The notes below the pieces were generated by a model that was not told the origin of the DNA, did no database searches, and saw only the letters and a list, made by a program, of their open reading frames with translations. From assembly GCA_036674765.1 (NCBI GenBank), contig JARVKI010000001.1, forward strand, positions 1,054,001 through 1,118,000: a stretch of DNA of 64,000 nt. The letters run 5' to 3'. Positions 1 through 12,834 of the stretch are shown one piece after another. This stretch comes from Seiridium cupressi. Lineage: Eukaryota > Ascomycota > Sordariomycetes > Amphisphaeriales > Sporocadaceae. Within the stretch, counting starts at the first letter, position 1. Every line of letters starts with the position of its first letter. Made by a program: the position numbers and the translations under genes.

Positions 1-856
1 CCAATTGACACTAGGAGCTCCCCAGCGATTTCGGCCCTCTGCGGTGAGACGAGTGGGGACCTTGGGAGCTGGGCGCTGCTGGGGTGCAGACGACCCCTGC
101 GCGGCTGATGCGGCCAATCAAGGCCGCTCGCTACCAAAGCCTGCAGCATGATGTGATTAGATGGCCAGCAGATGCAAGTGGCAGCCATATCCTGGGTCGT
201 CGCGTGTTGCGCATCGTTTACCAGACAGACGATCCTGCGGGACCAGTGGCTGCATGCAGTTCTCGTTGCGCCTGCGCTGCGTTGCCCTTCCTTGACTCTT
301 GGGTAGATAGAGAGCGAGTCGAAGATTTCTAGACACGTGCACCCCAAACATGAAGGGCACTTCCAGGTAGCAACGCTTTTAGCAGATTCATATCAAGTCT
401 ATTTGTGTGAGCAGGACTATGTGCTTTATGCTGCAAATAACCCCTAAAAAAAGACATACGCTGGCCCATGACTGAAACGCCAGACCTAAAAATGTCGCCA
501 ACTCCATGTATGTGACTGAAGAAACGGCCATGAACAGATGTACGCGTCTAGCATCTATCGCTATGCCGCCTTGATATGGCCACCACATCGCCATAACCAT
601 CTATGCCGCTAGGTAAACTAGGCTCTTTTGTTCCAACGCTCAGGTTGCAACAGGCGGTACTGTGTGCGGGACGATGAAGGTGTGGCCGCCGGGTTAAGAA
701 GTCGAGGAGGTCGAGTATCCTTGGTCGCGGCCGCCGAGGGTTCCGTCCCTGAACTTTGCGAGGACGGGGATCCTGAGCCGTCCTAGGTCGTGGAACCCCG
801 ATTCTGGAAGAAGGCTTGTTGGGACGGGGATGTAGGGATTCGGACTTTGCGTCGTC
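1..856. other. Intergenic, downstream of UBC12
   Basis: No coding region is supported here. Open frames of 60-80 codons exist on both strands but show no family resemblance and no consistent splicing. The part just left of 857 should hold the 3' UTR and poly(A) site of the minus-strand UBC12 gene. Nothing else is seen. Confidence 0.5.
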
Positions 857-1578
857 CTAATCCACAAGCACCCGGGTGTATTCCACATCTGGCCGCTGGT
901 TGCTGCTTTGAATCTTCTTGCCTGCCATCGCGCGCCTGACGTTGGCCTCGAAATTGGCCTTATTCTTCCGCATTTCCTCAGCGGCGTCTTTGTTCAGCGG
1001 GTCCGTGTCATTGGGCTGCAAGAAGAGATACTGTAGCCCGTAGAAGATGGCGTTGAGGTTGAGAACCGGCTTCCAATCTTCTCTCAAGATGTTTAGGCAG
1101 ACGTTGCCCTCGAGATCGATGTTGGGGTGGTACACGGTCGGCACACAGTGGACTTTTGGCGGCTCGTGCGGGTAGGATTGAGGGATGGCGACGTCGAAAG
1201 GAAACTGGCCACCTTTGTATAGCCCATCGTCGGGTGTGATGATGAGCTTGAAGTTGAGAATGTCATCGGCTTCCTTGTATTCGAGCTTCATAGAATTGCC
1301 CAACGACAACTCGGATAGATCTGGGAGAAAGAAGACACAGTTAGCCGGCTTTGAACTCCCTTGATGTCTGCGCCGAGTATCGCAGACTCGGTGACGCCAG
1401 TGGGAAAGGGTCTCACCTTTCTGAACTCGCAGTTCGGCGGCCTTCACCTTCCTCTTCTTGCCGCTCAGCGCATCGGCGTTGTCAGCCTTCTGCTGCTCTT
1501 TTTTCTGCGAACAGTCAGTACATGTGTCCCGGACGGAGGCAGCGCTGTGTTTCCCACCATAGACCAGATCTTCAACAT
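857..1578 (-). CDS. UBC12: NEDD8-conjugating enzyme E2 (Ubc12)
   Basis: E2 enzyme that takes NEDD8/Rub1 from the E1 and passes it to cullins, activating cullin-RING ligases; cytosol and nucleus. Exons (minus): 1558-1578, 1417-1504, 857-1320, with introns of 53 and 96 bp; 190 aa. The start is set by the short N-terminal helix MLKIWSM, which joins in phase to KKEQQKAD. That N-terminal extension is the family's docking tail for the E1. The UBC fold follows from about residue 37, with the HPN motif at 101-103, the expected active-site cysteine at C111 in the NVCLNILRE context, and the family-typical stretch after it. Family length is about 180-190 aa, so the gene looks complete. The next gene on the same strand is the chitin synthase, 939 bp upstream. 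An unspliced reading would add false residues at the N-terminus and mid-protein. Confidence 0.95.
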
Positions 1579-2517
1579 CTTGGCGTTTGCGTGTTGTTCC
1601 CACGAAGGATGCTAGACGAAGGAAACGCAGCGACTATGACGGAGGCGGGGAGATTGGAATGATAGAGACCGCGTGTGGTGGGGTCCCAAGTGGTGAATGC
1701 AGGATTTATGGGTTCTGTGATGGACAGCCGACGACCGAGGCTTGGAGCAGGAATGACACAGCCGCGATCTCGTGGCTGCTCAAAGGATTGGTATTGCAAA
1801 AACGGTTTCAAAATATAAATCCAGACTCAAAATTGAGTAGGCTGCTCAAACTCGAGCCAGAACGACAGTCTCAGCCCGAAGGCTCCTTCCGAGTCAGGCA
1901 CAGGCAGAATTGGTCTGTGCACCCAACTGTACGGGGATGACCAATTACACGCTTTACAAATCGTCCATCGCAACACCCCCTCTCCAGCGAAAGAAGAGAA
2001 AGAAAAAAAAAAAGATAAGTAATGTAAGGCGTTGCCTGTTGCGTGCGCACTTTTACATACTACAGAAACTGAACCAACAAGTAGATTGACTCATTTGAGT
2101 GGGTCAATTATACACGGCACAAGTGTAACTGTAGAATGTTTGTGTATGTGTATGTGTATCCATCCACTGCAAGGTGGAATATCCAGGCATGAACACACTC
2201 GGATTCGTACTAAATGCATTATGTATTTGGGCAGATTACAAGAGTACCTGATCTAAAAGGGGAATTGGGTTAGAACGCCTGAAATAATGCTACTCATTCT
2301 TATGAGCTGGAGCGGCCCGATATAGCCAGCGCCACTTTTTGTCCGCCTTGCCTCCTTTCTTCCCATCCAAGTATCTTCGCTTCCATATCCTGTACAAAGG
2401 CAGCAATTGTGTGTGACGCCAGGTCTTGAGGCGCGAAATGTTTGGTGTATACAGATGATCCCCTGATGCAGCTCGGGGTAAGATTGCTTCGAAGAATGTA
2501 AATTTCGTCCGCTCGCT
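1579..2517. other. Intergenic between UBC12 and chitin synthase
   Basis: Holds the UBC12 promoter on its left side and the chitin synthase 3' region on its right. There is a short TG-rich microsatellite near 2138-2160 and an A-rich run near 2000-2018. A 117-codon plus-strand open frame (1587-1940) lacks an ATG start and any recognisable motif, so I do not call it. Confidence 0.45.
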
Positions 2518-5500
2518 CTACCGTCTCGAGAAGCAGCACATGAGGCCGGTCTTTCCGAGGAACCACAAGCAGCCAATGAAACGGATAAACGCAAGGATAG
2601 CTGTGGCAATCAGGAGGAACTGGAAGTATGCGGCAGTTCTGGTGGATGTGGTGGCCTATGTCATGTTAGTTGGAAGCACATTTCAACATGAGTTTGGGGC
2701 CAACTTACTCCGATACCGAAGGTGTTGAAGCTGTCGCTGGTAAGGACAACGATCAGGAGAGCGTTGGAGAAGAGCCATGCCAGAACCAATGAGGTTCTGA
2801 AGGATTTGTACGAATCGTCCAGGTCCTTTTCTTCCACCTCCTCTACCTCCTTGAAAGGCGCCAGAGCACGCTTGACCGTTGCTTCAAATTGACTGTCGAT
2901 ATCCTCTTGGGGCTTGTCGACTTCCTCGATGGCCGCTTCACCCTTGTCCGTTTTGACGACTTGAGCAGAAGGCAGCGCATCTGCCTTGTCTGAACCCTTG
3001 GTACCCCATGAAACATCGTGCCAGTTGTTAAACGCGTAAACCATGAGAATGTTGATGTAGGTCGACATCAGGACGAGGTACGACGGGAAAGAGTGGAACA
3101 TGTGCCATGGGTCCAAGTACATGAACGATGCAACGTAGTACAGCCCAAATGTGGCAAGAAGCGCAAGCAAGATGATGGCAACCTCAGAACGTCCGGTGAG
3201 AAGTTGTTTGAGATCGTCACCAAGGTTGATATTCGGGTTGTTGATGAACGCGGTGACGACCAAGTAGAAGGATAGGATGAGCAGGTACATCTGGATGAAT
3301 CCGAAGAGAGCAAATGATAAGATGTATTGCCATTTGGAACCCTTGGGACGATTACCGAGCGCGAGAATAAATTGCATGATGACGAAAGCAACGTACAAAT
3401 ACTTCAGCACCAAGTTGATGATGGGCGTCGCTGTGTCACCAAAGGGCCAACCATGACGCTCTGCGCTGGTAGGCCCGGGGGCTGTAGGAGTGCCGACGAG
3501 ATCCATGATAACGGTTGTTGTCAGGTAGTAAGAAGCCAGAGAGAACCAGGTAAAAGCGACCTGCGCAATGTTGTACAGAAGTTGCACGTGGAAGAAGAAC
3601 ATGCGGACAAGGTTGTGACCGCTCTTGTACATACGCCCGAAATGCATCAGAGAATAGAGGGAAGCGGCGAAGGAACCGTTCAGCCATCTTCTTCGCTGAC
3701 TGATGAACTCGGGCGCTCCTTCGGGGACATCAGTTTCACCCTTGGCAGCTTTGATATAGGTCAAATGCCACTTGGAGCCAGCCTTGGCGACCAGCTCGAA
3801 ACACAGGATACGATCTTCGGCCAAGAACATGTTCTTCTTGAAGATGTTCATACCCTCGATACCTTTCTTACCCAGTATCTTGGAGAGCGTATGATCACCG
3901 TGGAAATACTGCTCTAGAGGTCGACCCATGATGGCGCGGAACCGGTAGGCAGAGAAAGCACCGGGCAGCACGGAAACGTAACCGAAGGAGCTCTCCAGAG
4001 GCTTGTCTAGAATGTTGGAGATCTTGTATTCGAAATTCTGGACAGCAACAAGTGGGTTCAGGAGCTTCTTGCCCCCCCTACATCAAATCAGGGTCAGTAA
4101 TTTCTCTTGCGGATAGGTTCGGGGGGTTACGAAACAGGTCTCAGGAGTATCAACCCTCAAGGCATTGTTATCAAGCTCAGAAAGAAGCTCAAAGGGGCGA
4201 GAAAGAACCCAAGAATGTACGTACTTGCCCAACATGGCGTGAATCTCACCACAAGCACCACCGAGATCCTTGTCATTATAGAAACCTTCCCAGAGGGCCA
4301 GCAAAGACTTGGTTCCAGGCTTGGTACCGGCATCAAGCAGAATGCAGACTTCCGGATTCAGGATTCGGCCGAAGGCATTGAACAGCCAACGATGCGAGTT
4401 GATCTTCTTGGTGTTCTTCTGCTTCAAGCAGAAAATCATCTGGACAGGCGGCAGAGTCTGGGGGCTATCATCCATGGGTCTGATGAGCTGTTGGTTGGGC
4501 GTAACCGAAAGCTGTGTGGTGTATTCGAAGACGTGGGCCACGGTCTCTTTGCCGTTGACATCCTTCTTGACAACTCCATCCTGGTAGGCACCAACGGTCG
4601 CGAGAACATCGAGTGTCTCCTTGTCGGCCTTGTCGATACCGTCGAAGACCATGCAGACAACAATCTTCTGCCAGGCGGGACCACCCTTGTTCCAGAAGGT
4701 AGACTTCTTGAGGTTGACAATGTCACGAATGTTCTGCATTACACCGTGCAGGGTACGGGAGAAGAGCATCTTGTCCTCATTGTAGTAGGTGATGGCGATC
4801 AGCAGTTCTGTGTGTCTGTTGTACATCCTTGGCCGCAAATCGTAGCCATTCTTGAGGGTGAAGTCGTTGGGGTCGCAAGTGGCTGCCGTATAGCGCATGT
4901 TCGTGAACTCGCCGGTTCCGCCCTCGACATCTCTGTACTTGTCTTGGACGGCGTTTCGAATGGCACTGGGCACTGGGTAGTCAATACTCAAAACTGAGCC
5001 TTGCACCAGCTTGACCTTTCGCGTCTGGTTTCGCTTCAGACCACCACCACCAACTCCGCCGGGCTGTTGGCGACGGACCCAAGCCTCGTCACCATCCACT
5101 GTTGACGCGGGTCGACCGTAGCCGAACCCACCATCACCCAACTCTGAGGCACCGACAGAGTAGCCGCCCTCGTGGCCGGCGTACCCTTGGGAGTACTGCG
5201 GAGGAACGGGAGTTGTGGACGCGCCAGGTGCATATGACTCGGTAAGACTGTAGGCGGAAACAGGGCGTACGGGCGGAGTGCCAGCGCCTAGGCGATCTTG
5301 ATCATACTGGTATGGGCCTTGGCCGAGGAGATGACGCTCGGTCTCGTCTTCGTCCTGGTCATGAGGAGGGAGATGGTACTGTGTCAAGAGCCCAGATTAG
5401 ACGAAGGGGGAGAAATTTTGGGGTTGGCTTGAGTGCTTACAGTGCTCCCTGCGGGCATGTCTTGGAGCTGGTGTCCACCACCATACTCATTGCTATGGCC

Positions 5501-5518
5501 GCCGCCGTTGTAAGCCAT
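2518..5518 (-). CDS. Class III chitin synthase
   Basis: Processive membrane GT2 enzyme that polymerises UDP-GlcNAc into chitin at hyphal tips and septa. Exons (minus): 5441-5518, 4225-5378, 2709-4077, 2518-2655; introns 62, 147 and 53 bp; 912 aa, close to the ~917 aa of Neurospora chs-1, which it resembles along its whole length. The Gly/Tyr-rich cytosolic N-terminus starts MAYNGGG. The catalytic region holds [12 protein letters not shown] (about 498-500) and QRRRW (about 538-542). After it come several hydrophobic membrane segments, an acidic loop, and a last segment ending FSRR. The 4 exons keep phase, and the second intron removes a frame break just after AMLGK. The start is far from any competitor: a 3.7 kb gap lies upstream, shared with the divergent OPY2 gene. 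Class III enzymes are specific to filamentous fungi and matter for polarised growth. Class is assigned by similarity recalled from family knowledge, not by a tree. Confidence 0.96.
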
Positions 5519-8500
5519 GTTTGCGGGACGGCACAACGTGCCGTTCTTTTAGATGGGTATAACGATTGACTGGGATTCTTCTCCTCTCTCGCGATTTGTT
5601 TTCTGGCAACAAGCCTCAAGAATTTGTTGTGCGGCAAAGAGCGTTTGCAGCGTAGGCGAACCTGGTGAGATCAGGATCCAGGGGTTGGCGATTGAGCTCG
5701 ACCCTGGGCAGGAACAAAGAAGTTTTGACGGCCCAAAGAATGAATGGGGGGTCCTGCTTCCGGATAGGTCAAGGTTGATGAAGAAAGGCAACAAAATCTT
5801 CAGATATGATGGATCACACCCGAATCCTCTGGTGCAGAAGAGTTACCGACAGCAGAAACGGAGATGGGAGATTCAAAAGGAAAGAAGTGATCAAGGCGCT
5901 CGTATTTTTTCCCAGGGTTGCGGGATCAGCAGGGCCCCCGGATTCAAATTGACTTGGTCCTTTCAGTTGAAGCAGCGCCTTGTTTGCGGGATAGGGGAGG
6001 CCAACGCCATGCTAATTGGACTAACTCGCACCGCAGCTTTAGTGTGGCTTAGCAGCTAAAACCGCGCTGCTGCAGACGAGTGCCGTCGCCGTCCACTTAT
6101 TGAGCTTTTCGTCTTTTTTCTTGCTTTGCTTGGGTCCGTAGAGTAGGGCATGGAGTGTTCCAAGGTTTCCAGAATGTCGCATTACATACAGAGCATGGGT
6201 TGCAATCAACTGCAGAACTCAATCACGTTTCCAACCCCAATGTCTCAACTGCCAGGCCACTGTGTGCTACGTCACGGCCTCTCCTTTGATCCCTAGCTTT
6301 CCCCCCAGTGACGCATGAATCGCCGGTTGTCGTCTGCTGGCTGCTCGCATGCATTTTCGTATTCCCCCCTTCGTTTTCGCTTTCCCGAATGGCCTCACTC
6401 GTGGATACCGGCTGCGGTCTGCCCGGGATTCAATTGCTAGAAGGTGACAAGCAGATCCTGCAGCCACGATACTAAAGCAGAAACCAAAACAACATATGGC
6501 AATGTTGACCTGTCAAGGCCCGTACGTAGCTCATCAGCGCCGTCTGCAGAGGCCTTCCTTCCACTGTGGGCGGAGTGAGACCATGGCGGCCCCCCCACTG
6601 GATCTTGCACACAATTGGCCCAGGCCGGGGCCGTCTGAAACAGGTTGTCCAAGTCTCTACCCATCGGCAAAAATTAACCTTTAAGCTGCAAACGTCGGAA
6701 CCTCGATCGCCACCAATCCTGTTGTTACGAAGTAATTCTCGCCATTCGATATTTTACTTGGTGTCACAGAGCGGCAACTCTTCACAGTGCTTTACGAGCT
6801 GGTGCATTAACCATCATACGCTCACTCTCTCATTCGCCTTGCATTCGCTAGGGGAACCCAAAAATAGCAGCATTAGAGGATACGGTAGTGGAGCCGTGGA
6901 CGAGGCGGTGCACGCTTCTGGCGGGGCCCAGCTCACGTTGACAATTTCTTTCACGGCCGCGAACACGGTACCGCAAGCCTATGCTGACCCCGTCGTCAAA
7001 GCACCGCCTCACGTCAGCTGCATTGCGAATGCCCACGGCGGAGGCCGTCGAAAGTTGTATTGAGCCACGACTGAGCAGTTCTCACGGAGCAAGCAGCAAG
7101 TATACCAGCCGGTGACAACGCATCAAACCCTAGGTTCTTGAGGTGTGCACACATCTGCGTGTTCCCTTAACATCTCTAAAAGTAATGAGGTATACAGCCC
7201 TGACATGGCACAATTCGGTAGGCACAACTGCGTCCAGTGTTCCGCCAAGACATGATTATACTTGACACGCCGGCCCGAAGCACAGTCCTGTTCGACTTGG
7301 TTCGTAGCAGGCTATCGGCTGACTTCTTCGCCCGTCATGTCCACAATGGTCGTTTACCCAACACCTTAAAACCATTTAGAGTTGACAAGCTGCAAGGGCT
7401 TACAAACTTTCCAGTATTGCCATCCTGGCAGAACACGACGAAGCTCAAGAAACGGTATAGTCATAACTACAGCGCTTGAGATTGTGGCCAAATTACAACT
7501 GGATCATTACCTAAAAGCAACCAAAAGTTTGGCGGATATCTCCAGTCTGCGACCTGAAGCGGAGCTTCATTAGAGGCCGAAGATCCCTTTCTTTGAATTG
7601 GGAACATGCAAAGCCGGAATCTTGATTCCTGACGAGCTCCAAATGTTATATTAATATCTATCCTTTTGCTGTTTCTGTCGACGCCGCGAGGCTTCTTTTG
7701 AAGTAGCTTGGTCGTATCCGACGCAGGGTTTCCTAAATTCCAGTCCATAATGAGAAACCAAAGACCACAGAAAAAGCAACATCAGACAAGGCCGTGGCTC
7801 GAGGGTCGTCTCAGTACCTTGATTTCGCAATCTGAAAGACTTATCACAGCTTATAGCCTCAGTGAAGTTGTACCCGATCTCAACTTGGCGCCAGGAGCTG
7901 CCCATTTGGGATATACTACTACTTGGTCATCGCTGCTCAGAGGTAGGCCGTCGCCAGTCAGGATCCAGCGTTTGTACGAGAGTCCCAAGAAGGCGGGGTT
8001 GGCCCGAAGCTCTAAATTAAGTTGACAAGTCGTGCCAAGGCACAAATAAGGACCGACAATGCAACTGTCGGAGCTCACCATAACAGCGGGTTCAACGGCG
8101 TCGATTAGACTTTGGTATCTACATGCGTTACGCCGTCAATGTGATGTGCATGAATGGGGGAATCTATGTCTTTCCTCTAGACGAACGCGACGGGAGCGGA
8201 AACGCCAACATGGCCAGAACCCTCCATCTGTCGATCACGTTCTCTCGATGCATAGCATTTCACGCTGGAACGACGGAACAAACCATTGAGCTTCTCCTAC
8301 GTGTACACCCCGTGCAAGCCGAAAACACGGTAGGGCGGTCGCTGGCGATGGGCTGGAAGAGCTCTTGATTCGCCGGCTCTTGTCTTGCTCCCGTACATTC
8401 ACAGATGGAGTGTGGACAGCTTGATGCAAGGTCACACAGAGTCTCGGAGGGGTTTCCTCGCAAAAGTGGACGATGGGCCAAGAGCGCTCTAGCACTCAGG

Positions 8501-9236
8501 GGCTGAACGAATAGAAGGGCAAGCTGGCCATCCTGGCTGTTTCGCTAAAGTGCTGGGGACACCCGCAATTTTGCGTTCTGCGTTCTCGTCCCTTGCTCAC
8601 TCCATTCCACACCCCGTCCGCCGTCCGTCGCATTGCCCGTCTGGTGTCCCCCAAGCCCAGACCCTCCCGCTGTCGACTGGCTCGTCGTGGTGGATTGTGA
8701 ACAGTCTCCCATTCTTCCTCCTCAATCGCACTCTAACCTGCATCACGAACCACGACGACTCGACATCAGTCCGTTCGCGCCGCATGTGTGATTGACCCTA
8801 CATGTTGCAAATGACTTTGATGTCATAAAGTGCAACTTCATCTCTATCTGTTATTACTTTGAGCTAGTCTCTCTGCCACTCGTTTGCCCATTTGATTCTG
8901 CCGTAACTGGCGCCAGCCCACCACGCCTTTTGCTGAACCACCGTTACGACGACAATCGTCCCACCGCATCTTCTCATCCGCCAGTTATCGCATTATCCCA
9001 CGGATCATCGTTCGAATCCGAAGTGACACTTGTATTTTTGGTGTTTCTTTTCAACATATCAGTCCTCGATTCAATTGAGGGCGTAGAACAGTTAGCGATC
9101 TGCAGCTGTTGATCCACCCTCTGCCCAGCCTCGAACGACTGTCGATCACGAGAACTACCAACGGCCCCCATCAACCACATCACGGTCTCATCGCATAGTT
9201 ATCAGTAACGTTGCTTGACTACTTCCTGCTTGCAAC
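5519..9236. other. Long divergent promoter/leader region (3.7 kb)
   Basis: Separates the divergently transcribed chitin synthase (minus) and OPY2-like (plus) genes. The longest open frames (168 codons at 5553-6059, 165 at 6566-7063) show no family resemblance, have poor codon texture and overlap other spurious frames. The segment 8550-9230 is pyrimidine-rich on the plus strand, as is usual for a fungal 5' leader upstream of OPY2. No repeat or transposon remnant was recognised. Confidence 0.5.
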
Positions 9237-10605
9237 ATGTCGCGTAACGTGGGGCTTGCTGCCGGTAAGTATGCTTGCTATTGCCCAGCCTTCGATTGGA
9301 TATCTCACCTAACACCCGATCCCAGAGGGTTATTCATCCTTGTTTGCCAGGCAGAATGGGTGTGTACAATGTGACAGCCAAACGCTATCATGTCCGTCTT
9401 GCGCAGATGATGAAAGCTGCCAGTATACTTCACAAAGTTGCAACGACTGCCCGAAAGCTTATTGCGTACAAGACTCGTCAGATTCATCAAACAGCAGCCC
9501 GTCAGTCAGCAGTGGACCCAACGTAGGAGCCATCGCAGGAGGTGTCATTGGTGGTTTGGCATTCATCGGTATAATCACATATCTCGTCTGGAGGTTCTGC
9601 ATCAAGACCAGAAGAGGGCAATGGCAAGATGAGCCATGGGCTCAGGATGGCCCTCGAAGCAAGGAAGGTTCCGATATGGACTATGCCTCTCGGGCATCTC
9701 AGCGGCAATCCACCCACTCGGTGCAGTCGCTGGCATCGACAGTCTTGACACGCGCGTCCAACATTATCCAGATCGCCTATATTCCTGGTGTCACCAATAG
9801 AGCCACGCCAACGTCGCCCACACTTCTTGTGCCTCCTGTACCACCGATTCCTCTGGCACTCTCCGACGGCGGAAGTCCTTCGGCATACGAGGAGCAACAC
9901 TTCTTCGTTCCGGGCAACTTGAGAGATTCCTCATACTCTGGAATTTCTGGCTACAGTGATCGGACTTCGTACGCCCACACCTCGTACGCCCCTCGATCCA
10001 GTGTCGCGTCAACTATTTACGGCAAGAACGCCGTTATCTCACCTATGCCCGCTCAGAAGGGCACTCTCCTAAAGCCTTCGCTCGTGAGCGTCAAGTCCAA
10101 GGGCGCAAGCAGTGGGAGCTCAACTCCGCCCGTGCCCGCAGTCGACTTTGGCAAGTACGACCAGCCACCTGCATCTCCTGCATTCAGCATTGGCGCAACA
10201 TTTTTCAAGAACGCCAGTGCCTCGACAGCCACGGCTGTTCGTCCGCAGATGGTTCGCCTAGGCAGCAGCAATGGTGTGAAGACTGTTGATGTGAAGAAGA
10301 CATCTCCAACCGTATCCATAACTGAGTCCGAGCCTGAACCTTTGGTCGAGGTGAACGACGCAGTGCCCGTGAGAGACTCCACGGCTCCCACAGCTACCGC
10401 TATCAACGGGACGCCAAAGCAAGAACAGAGTCCTTTCTCTGATCCCCCGAAACCCAAAACCTCAGGACACAAGAGCTCCAATAGCCTGGGTGCCATCATT
10501 TCTGAAGCCACGCAGCGGGCAGCGGTTGGTAGCAGGACCAGCTCCACGTCTTCCAAGATCCGTGACAGCAGCCCATTTGGTGATGAGCATGCTCTGAGGG
10601 ACTAG
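9237..10605 (+). CDS. OPY2-type membrane anchor protein
   Basis: Single-pass plasma-membrane protein of the Opy2 family. In yeast, Opy2 anchors the adaptor Ste50 and so feeds the HOG osmotic-stress and filamentation MAP-kinase cascades. Exons 9237-9264 and 9326-10605 (61 bp intron); 435 aa. The 28-nt first exon encodes MSRNVGLAA and joins in phase to EGYSSLFARQNG. The ectodomain has eight cysteines between residues 22 and 56, arranged as in the Opy2 N-terminal domain. A Ser-rich stalk follows, then one membrane span (about 76-98) with Gly-rich face, a basic stop-transfer stretch, and a long Ser/Pro/Thr-rich cytosolic tail of low complexity. There is no classical signal peptide, so a type III topology is likely. 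The tail ends SSPFGDEHALRD. Without the first exon the frame has no upstream ATG. Divergent from the chitin synthase across a 3.7 kb gap. Confidence 0.82.
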
Positions 10606-12834
10606 GTGTCTTACAAAATGCCTTCCGTCTTGACGCTACTGTTGCCTTGCTTTGGCTGTCAGGCGAAGTTTTGTATCTCGCTTTACTTTTGATTTCTAGT
10701 ATTTACATTATGCGGATAGACTTGTTTTCGCGAAACACTGCAGAGTTTAATTCTGCAAGTGCTTCAGGTCACACCATGCACCCCTCATCCTTACGGGGCT
10801 TTTTATAACTTATCATTTTCGGCAAGGAGCTGGACAGGCATGGCGTCTTTGGCAACTGGATGACGAATTGGGATTTATACCCTCGTCGCGGACTCGACTA
10901 TGACGATTGGGAAGGACTTGCAACCTTTGTTGACTGACACACTTTTTCATTCTCTGTTACGCTATTTGGTGGGATGGAACTTATGTATAGCTCTTCTACG
11001 ATAGGAAAGAATCTATCTATGCTAGAGATGAAAATGATATGCATTGACAATGTCACTACTCTCCCCTCGTATCTCACAATGCACCGCATTCGTGGGCTGT
11101 TGACTAGTAATGACCAGATCCGTTGAGCTACATGTTACGCAAGAGTACGAAATTGGTAATGAGCTGGGCAAGTTCTCTCCGGCGTCTAGGGCCCTCAGAT
11201 CCGTCGGGAGAGACGCGGGAGGCAGCGGCGCAGATTTCTTGTGAGGTGGACAGCTGTCACAAGGGTCAGCGCAATGCAAGAAGCCGTAGCACGAGGTCCT
11301 CTCATTCATCGAGATCATATCCGTAACACGACGGATGCCTGGACTATTTCGACTTGGTTTATCTCGTGTCGTCGTCTCGTGTTGTTTTCCATGAGTGGAT
11401 GGCTGCTATGTTGCGTCGCTCTCATGGGCCAGAAGTTTGAACAGAAGTGCTGTTGGCATGAGGCTGGGCCTTCACGCGGCTTATAGTAAGCTATTCATCA
11501 AATACCCAATTAGGTTTTAGGAGCCTGATTTCCCACCTGAGCGGCGTGAGATGCCTTCGACTACATTTCATCTGAATCGACGCTGCAATGATGATGATTT
11601 CAAGTCTACCGCGACTTGTTCATGTTTTCTTGCTGCAGGATGTTATCCTGTCAGACTTGAGATATCTCATATCTGACGAATAACATAAGGTGACTACTGG
11701 TAAACGATTGTTGCTACTTAATTACTACATGCCAACGTAGGTTATAAGATGGTTAAACACTCTTTTATTTTAGGTTATATTATAACGTTCTATCGATAAA
11801 CCGCAAGCTAACTTCGCTCGAACATACAGTCACGTTATCATTTTGATTGAATCCGTTGCATACTAAAATCATCTACAATCATTGAACTATGAATAAATTT
11901 GTCTAGAATCATGGAGTCTGACTTGGGAAGGAATGGGATCAGTATGTGGCATCGTGAGATAATATGGTAGACGGCAATGGAGGCGGGACAGGCTCTGAAA
12001 GGTACCACCAACAAAATAGCTTTGTGTTTGTAACTACAACCATGGCGTGAGAAAGTACACACAACGCCCCGTCAACGAGGCTATAGTTGACTTACACGAG
12101 AGGTATCCAAACTCGAGGGCGCTAACTAGACCACCAGAACTAGAAACACTCTCAGCCCCCTCGAGCTAATTACGGACGGTTGGACTGTTGTAGATGAGGA
12201 AGAACCTATAGCAGACAGTCCCGGATAAAAGGACATTTGAAAGTCGTGTAAGTGCTGTCGGAACAATCTCAGTGTAAGCAGGAAAGGCTGGAGTGAGTGG
12301 ATGGGAGTATAGATGGTGCAGAAGACTAAGCTACCTAACGGAGTACCAGAAATATGCACCCAAGGATGAAACCTTCTCCTCGCCAACTCATCTAGGCCGT
12401 GAGAAGGGTCCCTGATAAGGTTTGCTCGTCTAAGCACCGTGCTGTATCATGCATTCAAGCTGCATCTGCGTGATGCACCAAGCATATCCAAGTCTTGGAG
12501 TTGGATAGAGAGACTGCCTGGATCACTGATTTATATGATGGGGAGCTGAGCTGCACATGTGGAGTAACTTTGCTAGAGACATACCGAATGGAGTGCGACT
12601 ATATATATACTGTCTTTGGGTACAAAGTAGAATGCCAGCGGCCAGCCCTCCAATAGCGGGAACAGGCCAACGGACTGTTCCAGGTTGTGGGGCACCTTCT
12701 CCAGCTACCGGTTATCCTCCGCATCGTGCCGAGCAGCTACCTAGGTACTCATCAGTTAGTACAAGTCACAGTTCTCGAGAAATCGAATCATAAATTCTGC
12801 CCCTGGTATGTGATATTTCTTGTCATACATCATA
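10606..12834. other. Gene-poor interval, partly AT-rich
   Basis: Begins with the OPY2 3' region. From about 11,640 to 11,960 the base composition shifts toward A+T. No open frame here exceeds about 105 codons, and none shows a motif. I see no repeat boundary or transposase fragment. Confidence 0.45.

Noticed and set aside
1587..1940. 117-codon plus-strand frame upstream of UBC12
   Set aside because: It begins at a non-ATG codon, spans the UBC12 promoter and carries no motif.
4107..4997. 296-codon plus-strand open frame inside the chitin synthase gene
   Set aside because: Antisense shadow of a strongly conserved coding exon with biased third positions; no independent motif. The same holds for 3327-3917.
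5553..6059. 168-codon plus-strand open frame next to the chitin synthase start
   Set aside because: No family resemblance, leader-like composition, and it overlaps several other spurious frames.
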